Positions 8,941-19,413 are shown, counted from the first letter of the stretch. The stretch: DNA of 64,000 nt from Salinicola lusitanus (GCF_003206045.1 NZ_PZJM01000006.1:58236-122235); one strand, 5' to 3'. The notes: generated by a model not told the origin, from the sequence alone. Numbers and translations are program-made.

Positions 8941-10356
8941 TTACAGCGTATAGGCGACGCTGGGACCGTCTTGCCCGATCCGGGACAGCGGGGCCGAGGC
9001 GCCGTCGCCGCCGGAGAGCGGGATGCGCAGCGAGTCGGCACGACCAACCGCGAAATAGAGCAGGCCCGCGGCGCGCACGCTCTCCGGATTGAACAGGTTG
9101 CGCCCGTCGATGATCGCCGGGGTGGTGAGCTGCTCGCGCAGGCGCCGGAAATCGACCGTGCGGAAGGCCTTCCATTCGGTACAGATGACCAGCGCGTCGG
9201 CGCCTTCCAGGGTGTCGTCGCGGCGCTTTGCCAGCGCCAGGTCGTCGCGCTCGCCGTAGAGGCGTCGACACTCCTGCATCGCCTCCGGATCATAGGCCCG
9301 GACCTTGCCGCCGGCGGCCCAGACGGCTTCCATCAGCTCGCGGCTCGGCGCTTCGCGCATGTCGTCGGTATTGGGCTTGAAGGCGAGGCCCCACACCGCG
9401 ATGGTCTTGCCCTCCAGATCGCCGTCGAGGGCCTGGGAAAGCTTGGTGAACAGGCTCGCTTTCTGGCGATAGTTGACCGATTCGACGGCGTTGAGCAGTT
9501 GAGCTTCGTAACCGACATCGGTGGCAGTTCGCGCCAATGCCTGAACGTCTTTCGGGAAGCAGGAGCCGCCGTAGCCGCAGCCGGGATAGATGAAGCTGTA
9601 GCCGATGCGCGGGTCGCTGCCGATGCCGCGACGCACGTTCTCGACGTCGGCGCCGAGCCGTTCGGCCAGATTCGAGATCTCGTTCATGAAGCTGATCTTG
9701 GTCGCCAGCATGGCGTTGGCGGCGTACTTGGTCAGCTCGGCGCTGCGGATGTCCATGAACATCAGCTTCTCCTGGCGCCGGTTGTAGGGGGCGTAACATT
9801 CACGCATCAGCGGTTCGACGCGGGGCGAGTCGCAACCGATGACGATGCGAGCGCCCTGGGAGAAGTCCTCGACGGCCGAGCCCTCCTTGAGGAACTCCGG
9901 GTTGGAGCAGACATCGAATGGGATGTCGACGTCACGCTGGTGGAGACGCTGGGCAATGGCCTCGGAGACGCGATCCGCCGTGCCTACCGGCACCGTGGAC
10001 TTGTCGATGACCAATTTGTACTCCTGCATGTGCTCGGCAATGGTGTCGGCCACGCTGAGGACGTACTTGAGATCGGCGCTGCCATCCTCGTCTGGCGGGG
10101 TTCCTACGGCGATGAACTGCAGGGTGCCGAAGCCGACGGCCTCGGCCGGATCGGCGGTGAACAGCAACCGCTCCTCGGCGACGTTCTGCTTGACCAGGGC
10201 TTCCAGGCCCGGTTCGTAGATCGGCACGATGCCTTTCATCAAGCCGTTGATCTTGTTGCTGTCGACGTCCATGCACATGACTTCGTGGCCGGCCTCGGCG
10301 AGGCAGGTACCGGTGACGAGTCCGACATATCCCGTTCCAAAAATGGTGATCCGCAC
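8941..10356 (-). CDS. ugd: UDP-glucose 6-dehydrogenase (Ugd type, in the algD position)
   Basis: A 471-residue NAD-dependent sugar-nucleotide dehydrogenase that oxidises UDP-glucose to UDP-glucuronate. A GTG start at 10356 is chosen because AAGGAGAG lies 7 bases upstream and the reading then begins directly with the Rossmann motif GxGxxG at residues 7-12. NPEFL at 152-156 and the catalytic cysteine C266 in [10 protein letters not shown] are present. Blocks such as [23 protein letters not shown] and [16 protein letters not shown] are of the UDP-glucose dehydrogenase type. Pseudomonas AlgD has a different set (for example VGTPSKKNGDLDL, RSTVLPGT, GGSCLPKDVRAL). As first gene of an alginate-like operon this is where algD would be expected. 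The assignment is from family motifs; substrate has to be measured. Confidence 0.85.
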   Translation of the reverse strand: MRITIFGTGYVGLVTGTCLAEAGHEVMCMDVDSNKINGLMKGIVPIYEPGLEALVKQNVAEERLLFTADPAEAVGFGTLQFIAVGTPPDEDGSADLKYVLSVADTIAEHMQEYKLVIDKSTVPVGTADRVSEAIAQRLHQRDVDIPFDVCSNPEFLKEGSAVEDFSQGARIVIGCDSPRVEPLMRECYAPYNRRQEKLMFMDIRSAELTKYAANAMLATKISFMNEISNLAERLGADVENVRRGIGSDPRIGYSFIYPGCGYGGSCFPKDVQALARTATDVGYEAQLLNAVESVNYRQKASLFTKLSQALDGDLEGKTIAVWGLAFKPNTDDMREAPSRELMEAVWAAGGKVRAYDPEAMQECRRLYGERDDLALAKRRDDTLEGADALVICTEWKAFRTVDFRRLREQLTTPAIIDGRNLFNPESVRAAGLLYFAVGRADSLRIPLSGGDGASAPLSRIGQDGPSVAYTL

Positions 10357-11062
10357 GATGGCTCTCCTTGCTGATTCGTGTCGCGACGCGTTCTCCTTCA
10401 ACGGCATCAACCTGTCGCTACGGGGTCCAGACTCAAGGGTCGACGACCCTGTCATCACGGTCCTAAAACGGTAGCGCTCGGTTTACAGCCGATGACAAAC
10501 AGCGTTTCCGAAAAGTCGGGACAACGGTAGGTGCAAGGCTTACTTAGGTCCAATTCAGGAAATTCTGATGTAATCGAGAGTGCGATATTTGTGTCGGTGT
10601 ATTGCACAGGGCGTAGCCGGTTGCGGACGCCGGGTGTCGCAGCACGGGGACGTGCAGACCGAGCAAAACACCCCTTTTTGTAAGATCATGTTTCAAATCA
10701 TTGCCTTAAGAACGAAGTGAGTCTTTTTTTTGTTTATTGTGTCATTTTGTCGTTGCGTGAATTGACGACATGTTTTGGCCTCCGCGCTCGTCCCGCCGAC
10801 ATCACGGGATGGTTGTCACCACTCGACGGTCGGAAGCCGTGATCCTCCAACGGCGAGCCTGCCAAGGCGAGGCCTTTGCAGCAGTTTCCCCAGCCGGCGC
10901 CGCGTCCTGTTTTCTGGACGCGCATGGCGCTGGTTTTACAGGGGGGCTATCTCCGATGCGTCGCGGCGAGGGTTTCGCCGTCCGTTGTGGGTTCACAGCG
11001 TATGTAAAGAGGACTAAAATGGTCCTATATGGCGGCTGTCAGGATCGAGAGGGCATCGAGAC
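10357..11062. promoter_or_regulatory. 706-bp divergent control region between ugd and sufR
   Basis: No convincing gene lies here. The part near ugd (about 10490-10760) is markedly more AT-rich than its surroundings and includes T-runs at 10673-10680 and 10723-10731 and an imperfect palindrome TTCAGGAAATTCTGAT near 10549. The part near sufR is GC-rich and ends in the sufR promoter and dyad. A long, AT-rich upstream region before the first gene of an exopolysaccharide operon is typical of multi-regulator promoters such as algD's. I could not identify a specific sigma factor site for ugd. Confidence 0.55.
10992..11026 (+). promoter_or_regulatory. sufR promoter with the -10 inside an IscR/SufR-type dyad
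   Basis: A -35 TTCACA (10992-10997) and a -10 TAAAAT (11015-11020) are separated by 17 bp. The -10 lies within the dyad AGGACTAAAATGGTCCT (11010-11026), which resembles IscR type 1 sites with their GACT...AGTC arms. A repressor bound there would block RNA polymerase directly. Autoregulation by the adjacent Rrf2 protein is inferred. Confidence 0.7.
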
Positions 11063-11542
11063 GTGCTGAAACTATCGAAATTGACGGACTACGCGGCGGT
11101 GATCATGGCGCAGATCGCGCGGGATCCGGATCAGGCCCACACCGCGTCGGAGTTGGCGGCGCGCGTGAAGCTTCCGCATCCCACGGTGGGGAAGACGCTC
11201 AAGATGCTGGCCAAGAGTGGACTGCTCGAGTCCCGTCGGGGTTCGCACGGCGGCTACGTGTTGTCCCGCTCTCCGGCGGATATCACGGCCAGTGATATCA
11301 TCGCCGCGATCGAGGGGCCGATCGGCATGACCGAATGCAGCCACGCCGACGGCGAGTGTGGGCTGCTCGACTCCTGCGGCGTCGCCGACAACTGGCAGCG
11401 CGTGTCGCAGGCGATCCGCACGCTGCTCGACGGGGTGACACTGGCGCATCTCGCGCAATCCAGTCCACTCAAGCTGCCGGTGCAGCTACCCATTCAAAGC
11501 GTGACGTTGCCCACGGCAAGTGGGGCGTTGCGCGAACATTAA
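11063..11542 (+). CDS. sufR: Rrf2-family regulator of SUF iron-sulfur assembly
   Basis: A 159-residue Rrf2/IscR-like transcription factor. It starts with GTG; no strong ribosome binding site is visible. A winged helix-turn-helix occupies about residues 1-70, with the family motif RGSHGGYVLSR at 59-69. Cysteines C92, C99 and C105 match the three iron-sulfur ligands of IscR (92, 98, 104), so a sensory cluster is likely. The first gene of the suf operon, it is expected to repress the promoter at 10992-11026 when cluster supply is adequate. The closest named group is the gammaproteobacterial SUF-associated regulator; IscR proper is less likely because the downstream genes are sufBCDST. Confidence 0.88.
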   Translation: MLKLSKLTDYAAVIMAQIARDPDQAHTASELAARVKLPHPTVGKTLKMLAKSGLLESRRGSHGGYVLSRSPADITASDIIAAIEGPIGMTECSHADGECGLLDSCGVADNWQRVSQAIRTLLDGVTLAHLAQSSPLKLPVQLPIQSVTLPTASGALREH

Positions 11543-11648
11543 GAAGGTGCGGCGATGGCTGGCCCAGCGGTGGCGACATTCGTTGCCTCTGGCCCGGCCC
11601 GGGATTGTGCCTTCGTCATAAGACTCTCGGTGGAGAGGAGAGAAGACC

Positions 11649-13091
<1,443 letters not shown>

Positions 13092-13163
13092 TCCGTCGCC
13101 ATTGCCGAAATCATTTCATCCGGGAGGCTGCGTCGGCGGTCTCTCTCGTTTCAAGGGTTTCAC

Positions 13164-13916
13164 ATGCTCGAAGTCAAAGATCTTCACGTCACGGTCGAGG
13201 ACAAGGCGATCCTCAACGGCCTCAACCTGACCATCAATGCCGGTGAGGTGCACGCCATCATGGGGCCGAACGGCGCCGGCAAGTCGACGCTGTCGGCCGT
13301 GATCGCCGGCAAGGACGGTTATGAAGTCACCCAGGGTACGATTCTGTTCGAAGGTCAGGACATCTTCGAAATGGAGATCGAGGAGCGCGCTCGCGCCGGG
13401 CTGTTGCTGGGCTTCCAGTACCCGATCGAGATCCCCGGGGTCAAGAACATCTACCTGCTCAAGGCCGCGCTCAATGCGCAGCGCGCCGCCCGGGGCGAGG
13501 GCGAGATTCCGGCGCCGGAGTTCATGAAACTGGTGCGCGAGAAGAGCGCCGAGATGAAGATGGACCCGAGCTTCCTGCAGCGTGCGGTCAACGAAGGTTT
13601 CTCCGGCGGTGAGAAGAAACGCAACGAAATCCTTCAGATGCTGGTGCTGCAGCCGAAGCTGGCCATGCTCGACGAGATCGATTCCGGTCTCGACATCGAT
13701 GCCATGAAGGTCGTCGCCAGCGGCGTCAACTCGCTGCGCAGCGCCGATCGCGCCATCCTGCTGGTGACCCACTACCAGCGCCTGCTCAACCACATCGAGC
13801 CGGATCGCGTTCATGTCCTGGTCGACGGTCGCATCGTCAAGAGCGGCGACAAGGAACTGGCACTGGAGCTCGAAGCCCGCGGTTACGATTGGGTGCTGGA
13901 GGAGTCTGCTGCATGA
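13164..13916 (+). CDS. sufC: SufC, ATPase of the SufBCD complex
   Basis: A 250-residue ABC-type ATPase without membrane domains. Walker A GPNGAGKST is at 34-42, the signature is FSGGEKKRNEI and the Walker B is LAMLDEIDSGLD. SufC binds SufB and SufD and drives the conformational change needed for cluster assembly. Its stop overlaps the sufD start (ATGA), indicating translational coupling. Confidence 0.97.
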   Translation: MLEVKDLHVTVEDKAILNGLNLTINAGEVHAIMGPNGAGKSTLSAVIAGKDGYEVTQGTILFEGQDIFEMEIEERARAGLLLGFQYPIEIPGVKNIYLLKAALNAQRAARGEGEIPAPEFMKLVREKSAEMKMDPSFLQRAVNEGFSGGEKKRNEILQMLVLQPKLAMLDEIDSGLDIDAMKVVASGVNSLRSADRAILLVTHYQRLLNHIEPDRVHVLVDGRIVKSGDKELALELEARGYDWVLEESAA

Positions 13917-15250
13917 GTGCACCGGAACGCTTTCTCGAGCGTCTGACCTTGCGTCGCACGGACGACCCGAGTTGGGTCGCGGCGAGGCGCCAGGCTGGCG
14001 CGGCGCGATTCGAGGCGATGGGTTTTCCGACCCGGCGTGACGAAGCGTGGAAGTATACGGACGTGCGCCGTATCGCCGAAGGCGACTTCGCGCTGGCGAC
14101 CGACGCCGGTTTCGATGCGGCTCGCTTCGAGGCACAGCGGCTGGACATCGATGCCTACCGGCTGGTGCTGGTCGACGGTGTGTTCAGCGAGGCGCTCTCC
14201 GAGCTCGAGGGCTTGCCCGATGGCGTCCAGGTCGAGCCGCTTTCGCGAGCCCTTTCTGCCAATCATGAAGCGGTGGGTGGCGCCCTGGGGCGTCTGGCGG
14301 GCGTCGATTTTTCTCCCTTCACCGCGTTGAACACCGCCTTTGCCGACGAAGGTGTCGTCGTGCGCCTGGCCCCCGGTGCGGTGGTCGACAAGCCGATCTA
14401 CGTGCTGCTGCTGTCGCGTGCCAACGGGCAGGCGGTGATGAGTCACCCCCGCGTGTTGATCGAGGCGGGAGCTCGTAGTGAAGCGACGGTCATCGAGCAC
14501 TACTCGGGTGAGGCCGAAGCGGCCAACTTCACCAATGTGGTGACCGAGGTGCTGCTCGATCGCGGTGCCATCGTCGACCATTACAAGCTGCAGGAAGCCG
14601 CGCTGACGGATCTTCACGTGGCCAGCATCCATGTCGACCAGAGTCGCGACAGCCGCTTCAACTCCTACAACCTGAATCTCGGCGGCGCGCTGGTGCGCAC
14701 CGATCTGGTGACCGATCTCAACGGTGAGGGTGCCGAAGCCGCCTACAATGGACTGTTCTTCGTCCAGGGGCGACAGCACGTCGACAACCACACCCTGGTC
14801 AATCACAACTCGCCACGGACGTTCTCCAACGAGAACTACAAGGGCGTTCTCGATGATCGTTCCCATGGCGTGTTCAACGGCAAGGTCTTCGTCAAGAAGG
14901 ATGCGCAGCAGATCGAGGCGTATCAGAACAACGCCAACCTGCTGCTATCCGACCGCGCCGAGATCGACACCAAGCCGGAACTGGTGATCTACGCCGACGA
15001 CGTCAAGTGCTCTCACGGCGCCACGACCGGTCAGCTCGACGAGGATGCCGTCTACGCCCTGCGCAGTCGTGGCATCGACGAGCCGATGGCGCGGGCGCTG
15101 CTGACCCTGGCCTTCGTGGGCGAGGTGATGGACAAGGTGCGACTCAACGTCATTGCCGAGCGCGTCGAGCGGGCCGTTGCCGGTCGCTTGCCGGAGCGCT
15201 TCAATCTGGCGGATCTGGTCGAAACCGCCGAGGCGGTCCAGGAGGCCTGA
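13913..15250 (+). CDS. sufD: SufD, Fe-S assembly subunit
   Basis: A 445-residue SufD, starting at the ATG that overlaps the sufC stop and is preceded by GGAGG. An open frame extends 24 bases further upstream but lies inside sufC. SufD is the SufB paralogue of the SufBC2D complex and helps with iron entry. Typical features are the N-terminal helical domain with RRDEAWKYTD, the beta-helix core and the C-terminal block YALRSRGIDEPMARALLTLAFVGEV (in part). It ends 1 base before the sufS start. Confidence 0.95.
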   Translation: MSAPERFLERLTLRRTDDPSWVAARRQAGAARFEAMGFPTRRDEAWKYTDVRRIAEGDFALATDAGFDAARFEAQRLDIDAYRLVLVDGVFSEALSELEGLPDGVQVEPLSRALSANHEAVGGALGRLAGVDFSPFTALNTAFADEGVVVRLAPGAVVDKPIYVLLLSRANGQAVMSHPRVLIEAGARSEATVIEHYSGEAEAANFTNVVTEVLLDRGAIVDHYKLQEAALTDLHVASIHVDQSRDSRFNSYNLNLGGALVRTDLVTDLNGEGAEAAYNGLFFVQGRQHVDNHTLVNHNSPRTFSNENYKGVLDDRSHGVFNGKVFVKKDAQQIEAYQNNANLLLSDRAEIDTKPELVIYADDVKCSHGATTGQLDEDAVYALRSRGIDEPMARALLTLAFVGEVMDKVRLNVIAERVERAVAGRLPERFNLADLVETAEAVQEA

Positions 15251-15251
15251 C

Positions 15252-16493
15252 ATGACGTCGATCACCGATCTGACGCTGGACCTGGCGGCGGTACGCCGGG
15301 ACTTCCCGATACTCGAGCGGGAAGTTCACGGCAAGCCCCTGATCTATCTCGATAACGCGGCAACCAGCCAGACGCCGGTGGCCGTCATCGATAGCCTCGG
15401 CGACTACTACCGTCGTTACAACGCCAATATCCACCGCGGCCTGCATACCCTGGCCGACGAGGCGACCGCCGCCTTCGAGGGCGTTCGCGCGACGGTGCAG
15501 CGGCACCTCAACGCCTTCGAACCGCGCGAGATCGTCTTCACCCGCGGGACCACCGAGGCGATCAATCTGGTGGCCAACAGCTGGGGACGAGCCAATCTGC
15601 GTGCCGGCGACGAGGTCGTGGTGTCGCTGATGGAGCATCACTCCAATATCGTGCCCTGGCAGCTGCTCGAGCGCGAGTTGGGTATCGTGATCAAGGTCAT
15701 CCCGGTCGATGCGCGCGGCGTGCTCGATCAGCAGGCCTATCGCGAGCTGCTGGGCGAGCGGACCAGGCTGGTCTGCGTCAACCATGTCTCCAACGCGCTG
15801 GGCACGATCAATCCCATCGCCGAGATGGCGCGCGACGCCCACGCCCATGACGCCTTGATTCTGGTCGACGGCGCTCAGGCGGTGCCGCATCAAGCCGTCG
15901 ACGTGCAGGCTCTGGATGCCGACTTCTACGCCTTCTCCGGCCACAAGGTGTATGGCCCGTTGGGTGCCGGCGCGCTCTATGGCAAGGCCTCCATTCTCGA
16001 GGCGATGCCCCCCTGGCAGGGGGGCGGGGAGATGATTTCACGCGTCTCCTTCGAGCGTGGCACCGAGTTTGCCGCCGTTCCCCACCGCTTCGAGGCGGGC
16101 ACTCCGTCGGTGGCTGACGTGATCGCCATGGGCGCGGCCCTCGACTGGGTCAACGCGCTCGGTATCGAGCGCCTGTCGGCCTGGGAGCAGTGGCTGCTGG
16201 ATCACGCCACGCAGAAGCTCGAACGGATCGATGGCTTGAAGATCATCGGCACGGCGCCGCAGAAGGCGAGCGTGATCTCGTTCGTTGTCGACGGCGCACA
16301 TGCGCAGGATATCGGGCTGCTGATCGACCAGTTGGGCGTGGCGATTCGTACCGGGCACCACTGTGCCCAGCCGGTATTGAACCACTTCGGTGTCGAGGCG
16401 ACCTGCCGTGCCTCGCTGGCGGTCTACAACACCCCGGAAGAGGTCGATGCCTTCGTCGAGGCATTGCAGCGCGTGCTGGGGATGCTGCGTTGA
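15252..16493 (+). CDS. sufS: SufS, group II cysteine desulfurase
   Basis: A 413-residue PLP enzyme that releases sulfur from cysteine for SufB. The PLP lysine is in FSGHKVYGPLG and the catalytic cysteine in RTGHHCAQP, both in the group II context. The start lies 1 base after the sufD stop with GGAGG just upstream. No sufE or sufU sulfur-acceptor gene is in this operon, so the partner must be elsewhere or replaced. Confidence 0.95.
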   Translation: MTSITDLTLDLAAVRRDFPILEREVHGKPLIYLDNAATSQTPVAVIDSLGDYYRRYNANIHRGLHTLADEATAAFEGVRATVQRHLNAFEPREIVFTRGTTEAINLVANSWGRANLRAGDEVVVSLMEHHSNIVPWQLLERELGIVIKVIPVDARGVLDQQAYRELLGERTRLVCVNHVSNALGTINPIAEMARDAHAHDALILVDGAQAVPHQAVDVQALDADFYAFSGHKVYGPLGAGALYGKASILEAMPPWQGGGEMISRVSFERGTEFAAVPHRFEAGTPSVADVIAMGAALDWVNALGIERLSAWEQWLLDHATQKLERIDGLKIIGTAPQKASVISFVVDGAHAQDIGLLIDQLGVAIRTGHHCAQPVLNHFGVEATCRASLAVYNTPEEVDAFVEALQRVLGMLR

Positions 16494-16545
16494 GCCGGTC
16501 CAGGCGCCCGGCCGGCTCGGGTCGACAACTCTCTCAGGAGCGACG

Positions 16546-17109
16546 ATGGATCCGTTAAGCCAGGTCTACAAGGGCCAGGAGATGCCGCTGCAGCGTGATG
16601 TCGATGCCATCTCGATTCCGTTCGGCAAGACGGTCACGCTGGTCGAGGACAGCACGGTCGTGGTGATGCAGGCCAAGGGCAGTTCGGTCAGCGTCAGCTA
16701 CGAAGGCCGCCTCTATCTGATCGAAGGGCATGATCTCGACTCGCTGGGTCTCGACGCCCTCGAACGCCCCACACTGGACCCGGGCGCGAGCGAGGAAGAG
16801 ATGGAAGCTTTCGTCTGGGCGCAACTGCGGACCTGCTTCGACCCGGAGATACCGGTCAATATCGTCGACCTGGGGCTGGTCTACGGCTGTCGCATCGAAC
16901 GCCTCTTGACCGGTGAGTGCATGGTGACCATCCGCATGACGTTGACCGCGCCGGGGTGCGGGATGGGCGATGTCATCGCCGAAGACGCCCGCCGCAAGAT
17001 TCTGGGCGCGCCGCAGTTCTCCAAGGTCCACGTGGAAATCGTTTTCGATCCCCCTTGGAGCCGTGAGATGATGAGCGAAGAGGCGCGTCTTGAACTGGGA
17101 ATGTTCTAG
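16546..17109 (+). CDS. sufT: SufT, MIP18-family Fe-S maturation factor
   Basis: A 187-residue protein with AGGAG before its ATG. The N-terminal half is a SufT-specific extension, and the C-terminal half is a DUF59/MIP18 domain with DPEIPVNIVDLGLVYG and the conserved cysteine in TAPGCGMG. SufT proteins act as accessory factors in Fe-S protein maturation, probably late cluster transfer. It closes the suf operon 52 bp after sufS; I see no terminator hairpin behind it. Confidence 0.9.
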   Translation: MDPLSQVYKGQEMPLQRDVDAISIPFGKTVTLVEDSTVVVMQAKGSSVSVSYEGRLYLIEGHDLDSLGLDALERPTLDPGASEEEMEAFVWAQLRTCFDPEIPVNIVDLGLVYGCRIERLLTGECMVTIRMTLTAPGCGMGDVIAEDARRKILGAPQFSKVHVEIVFDPPWSREMMSEEARLELGMF

Positions 17110-17232
17110 GGACTTTACAGACGGAGCCTGACGAACGTTCCCGGCTTGCACAGCCGGTTTCTGGCAGAGCAACGAACGCGATATGCTGATCGACATTTCA
17201 ATGCGCCACCGGGTTTCCGGTAGAGGTCCTCG

Positions 17233-17925
17233 GTGGCCGCTTCCTGTCAATCGACCTTGTTCTTCCCCATGTTCCGGCTGCTGAAGGGCGTGTTCAAGGC
17301 GCTGCTGGCCAGCCTGTCGCTGGTGGCTGTCGGTATCGTGGTGATCAACCTCTGGATACTGCAGAAGACCCACGCGCGCATCGAGCACGAGGTGCCGCTG
17401 TGTACGGTGCAGCCCGTCGGCCTGGTCTTCGGCACTTCGCAGTGGTTGCGTCAGGGCGGTTCCAATCCCTACTACCAGGCCAGAATGGAAACCTCGGCGG
17501 AACTGCTGCGGTTGCACCGTGTCCAGCACCTGCTCCTCTCCGGCGACAACCGTACCCGCTACTACAACGAGCCGATCAGCATGTGGCGCTCCTTGAAGCG
17601 TCGCAATGTCGATGATACCCACATGACTCTCGACTATGCCGGTTTCAGTACCTTCGACAGCGTCGTTCGGGCCAAGGAGGTCTTCGGCGCTGACCGCTTG
17701 ATGCTGATCTCGCAGGATTGGCACCTACCACGCGCGCTATTCATCGCCGATGCACTGGGCATCGAGGCGACCGGATGCGCCGTGCCCGAAGGCGGCATCA
17801 AGGGGGAGTGGCGATTGCGGCTGCGAGAGTGGCTGGCCCGTGCGGCGACGTTCGGGGATCTCTATTTCTGGGGGCGCGAACCTTACTTCCTCGGGCCTCT
17901 CGAGCCGATCCGGCTATCGTCATGA
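17233..17925 (+). CDS. sanA: SanA/YdcF-like inner-membrane protein (DUF218)
   Basis: A 230-residue protein with one N-terminal membrane helix (about 20-42) and a periplasmic DUF218 domain. The GTG start at 17233 is preferred because AGAGG lies 6 bases upstream; an ATG at 17269 has no ribosome binding site. Family motifs are VFGTSQW, LLLSGDNRTRYYNEP and a late LISQDWHLPRALF. SanA affects envelope barrier function (vancomycin sensitivity at high temperature in E. coli); its reaction is not known. It ends 27 bp from the convergent minus-strand gene. Confidence 0.85.
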   Translation: MAASCQSTLFFPMFRLLKGVFKALLASLSLVAVGIVVINLWILQKTHARIEHEVPLCTVQPVGLVFGTSQWLRQGGSNPYYQARMETSAELLRLHRVQHLLLSGDNRTRYYNEPISMWRSLKRRNVDDTHMTLDYAGFSTFDSVVRAKEVFGADRLMLISQDWHLPRALFIADALGIEATGCAVPEGGIKGEWRLRLREWLARAATFGDLYFWGREPYFLGPLEPIRLSS

Positions 17926-17952
17926 GCTCGGCGGGGCGCCGACCGTCCTCTC

Positions 17953-18393
17953 TCAGCGCTGGCGTTGCTGAAGCTTGTTGATTTCCCGAATCAGCGCCCG
18001 GCAATTCTTCCAGCAGCGCTCCAGTGGCGGCTCGAGCGCTTCCGGCAGGGGATGGGTGAAGGCCGTGCCCAGCGCCTGCATCAGAACTCGCTCCTGCTCG
18101 AGCAGTTCTCCCAGCAGCACGGCGCTATCGTTGCCGACGAAGCTCTTGATACGGCTCCAGAGCCAGAGGTAGTCGTCGCGTTCGACGTCGGCATCCCGTG
18201 GCAGGATGTCGAGATGCTCCCGCACCAGCTGCTGGAGTTCATGCATGGCAGCCCCACGTTCCTCATAATGGGGTTTCAGGGCATTACGCAGCGCCGGACG
18301 CAGGCGATCGAGATTGTCCTGAAAATAGTCGAGACTGTCGGCCAGCGCTTCGAGCACGCTGTCCATCGCCACTTGGCGATTGTCGAGAAACAT
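17953..18393 (-). CDS. Hypothetical helical protein, possibly ferritin-like fold
   Basis: A 146-residue acidic, predicted all-helical cytoplasmic protein without signal peptide or membrane segment. The start at 18393 is chosen because AGGAGGT lies 8 bases upstream; a frame beginning 27 bases earlier has no such site. The pattern of four long amphipathic helices (for example LADSLDYFQDNLDRLRP and LLGELLEQERVLMQAL) suggests a helix bundle, perhaps of the DUF2383 ferritin-like kind, but I do not recognise it firmly. It is the last gene after rimK on the minus strand, with a large inverted repeat in between. Confidence 0.65.
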   Translation of the reverse strand: MFLDNRQVAMDSVLEALADSLDYFQDNLDRLRPALRNALKPHYEERGAAMHELQQLVREHLDILPRDADVERDDYLWLWSRIKSFVGNDSAVLLGELLEQERVLMQALGTAFTHPLPEALEPPLERCWKNCRALIREINKLQQRQR

Positions 18394-18415
18394 GTGCGGC
18401 CACCTCCTGAGGTGA

Positions 18416-18426
18416 CACAAATTGTG
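18416..18426. promoter_or_regulatory. Small palindrome upstream of the 146-residue gene
   Basis: CACAAATTGTG is an 11-bp palindrome 23 bp before the start codon of the hypothetical gene at 17953-18393, next to a larger inverted repeat. It could be an operator; no binding protein is suggested by the sequence. Confidence 0.3.
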
Positions 18427-18428
18427 CG

Positions 18429-18482
18429 GCCGGAAACACTGTTTTGCTACCCCTGGGGGCAGAAAAATTTAGTGTTTCCGGC
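18429..18482. repeat. Nested inverted repeat between rimK and the downstream gene
   Basis: The 12-bp arms GCCGGAAACACT (18429-18440) and AGTGTTTCCGGC (18471-18482) are perfect complements, 30 bp apart. The spacer holds a second dyad around CCCCTGGGG. On the minus strand it directly follows the rimK stop, so it may act as a terminator-like or mRNA-stabilising structure or as an operator for the next gene. Confidence 0.6.
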
Positions 18483-18504
18483 TATTTGTTCCTTTTCTTC
18501 TGGC

Positions 18505-19413
18505 TCAGCCCTTGGGTTTCGGCGGCGCCTTGCGTGGCGTGCTGGCATTTTTCTCCAGATGCTCGATGATCAGGCCGGCGATATCCTTGCCGGTCGCCGT
18601 CTCGATACCTTGCAATCCGGGCGAAGAGTTCACCTCCATGATCACCGGGCCGTGGTTGGAGCGCAGCAGGTCGACACCCGCCACGGACAATCCCATGGCC
18701 TTGGCCGCTCGAATGGCGGTGGAACGCTCTTCCGGGGTGATGCGGATGACGCTGGCGGTGCCGCCACGGTGCAGATTGGAACGAAATTCGCCATCGGCGG
18801 CCTGGCGTTTCATCGCTGCCACCACTTTGTCGCCGATGACGAAGCAGCGAATGTCGGCGCCCTTGGCCTCCTTGATGTACTCCTGCACCATGATGTTCGC
18901 CTTCATGCCCATGAAGGCCTGGATGACGGATTCCGCTGCCTGATTGGTTTCTGCCAGGACCACGCCGATGCCTTGGGTTCCCTCCAGCAGCTTGATCACC
19001 AGCGGCGCCCCCTTGGCCATGGTGATCAGGTCGGGAATGTCGTCGGGCGAGTGGGCGAAGCCAGTCACCGGAAGCCCCAGGCCCTTGCGCGACAGCAGTT
19101 GCAGTGAGCGCAGCTTGTCGCGGGACCGGGTGATGGAGACCGAGTCGTTGAGTACGTAGGTGCTCATCATTTCGAACTGGCGCAGTACAGCGCAGCCGTA
19201 GAAGGTCACCGATGCCCCGATGCGCGGCACGATCGCGTCGAAGGACTCGAGTTCCGCCCCCTTGTAGTGGATCGAGGGGCGGTGCGAGGCGATATTCATG
19301 TAGCAGCGCAGCGTGTCGACGACTCTGACACTGTGGCCACGCTGCTCGGCGGCCTCGATCAGGCGGCGCGTCGAGTATAGGTTGCGATTGCGTGACAAGA
19401 TGCCGATGTGCAT
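18505..19413 (-). CDS. rimK: RimK, ribosomal protein S6 glutamate ligase
   Basis: A 302-residue ATP-grasp ligase that adds glutamates to the C-terminus of ribosomal protein S6. The N-terminal pre-ATP-grasp part begins [18 protein letters not shown], the ATP-grasp core has [10 protein letters not shown] and [17 protein letters not shown], and the metal-binding [12 protein letters not shown] is near the C-terminus. RimK activity in Pseudomonas is stimulated by c-di-GMP and adjusts the proteome. It lies 48 bp downstream of the RimB-like gene on the same strand. Confidence 0.94.
   Translation of the reverse strand: MHIGILSRNRNLYSTRRLIEAAEQRGHSVRVVDTLRCYMNIASHRPSIHYKGAELESFDAIVPRIGASVTFYGCAVLRQFEMMSTYVLNDSVSITRSRDKLRSLQLLSRKGLGLPVTGFAHSPDDIPDLITMAKGAPLVIKLLEGTQGIGVVLAETNQAAESVIQAFMGMKANIMVQEYIKEAKGADIRCFVIGDKVVAAMKRQAADGEFRSNLHRGGTASVIRITPEERSTAIRAAKAMGLSVAGVDLLRSNHGPVIMEVNSSPGLQGIETATGKDIAGLIIEHLEKNASTPRKAPPKPKG

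Noticed and set aside
8941-10356. Calling the first operon gene algD
   Set aside because: Its conserved blocks follow UDP-glucose dehydrogenase. Context alone would have given algD, but the sequence does not support it.
10770-11069. Small overlapping open frames of 80-99 codons upstream of sufR
   Set aside because: They overlap each other in different frames, lack ribosome sites and cover the sufR promoter, so the region is regulatory.
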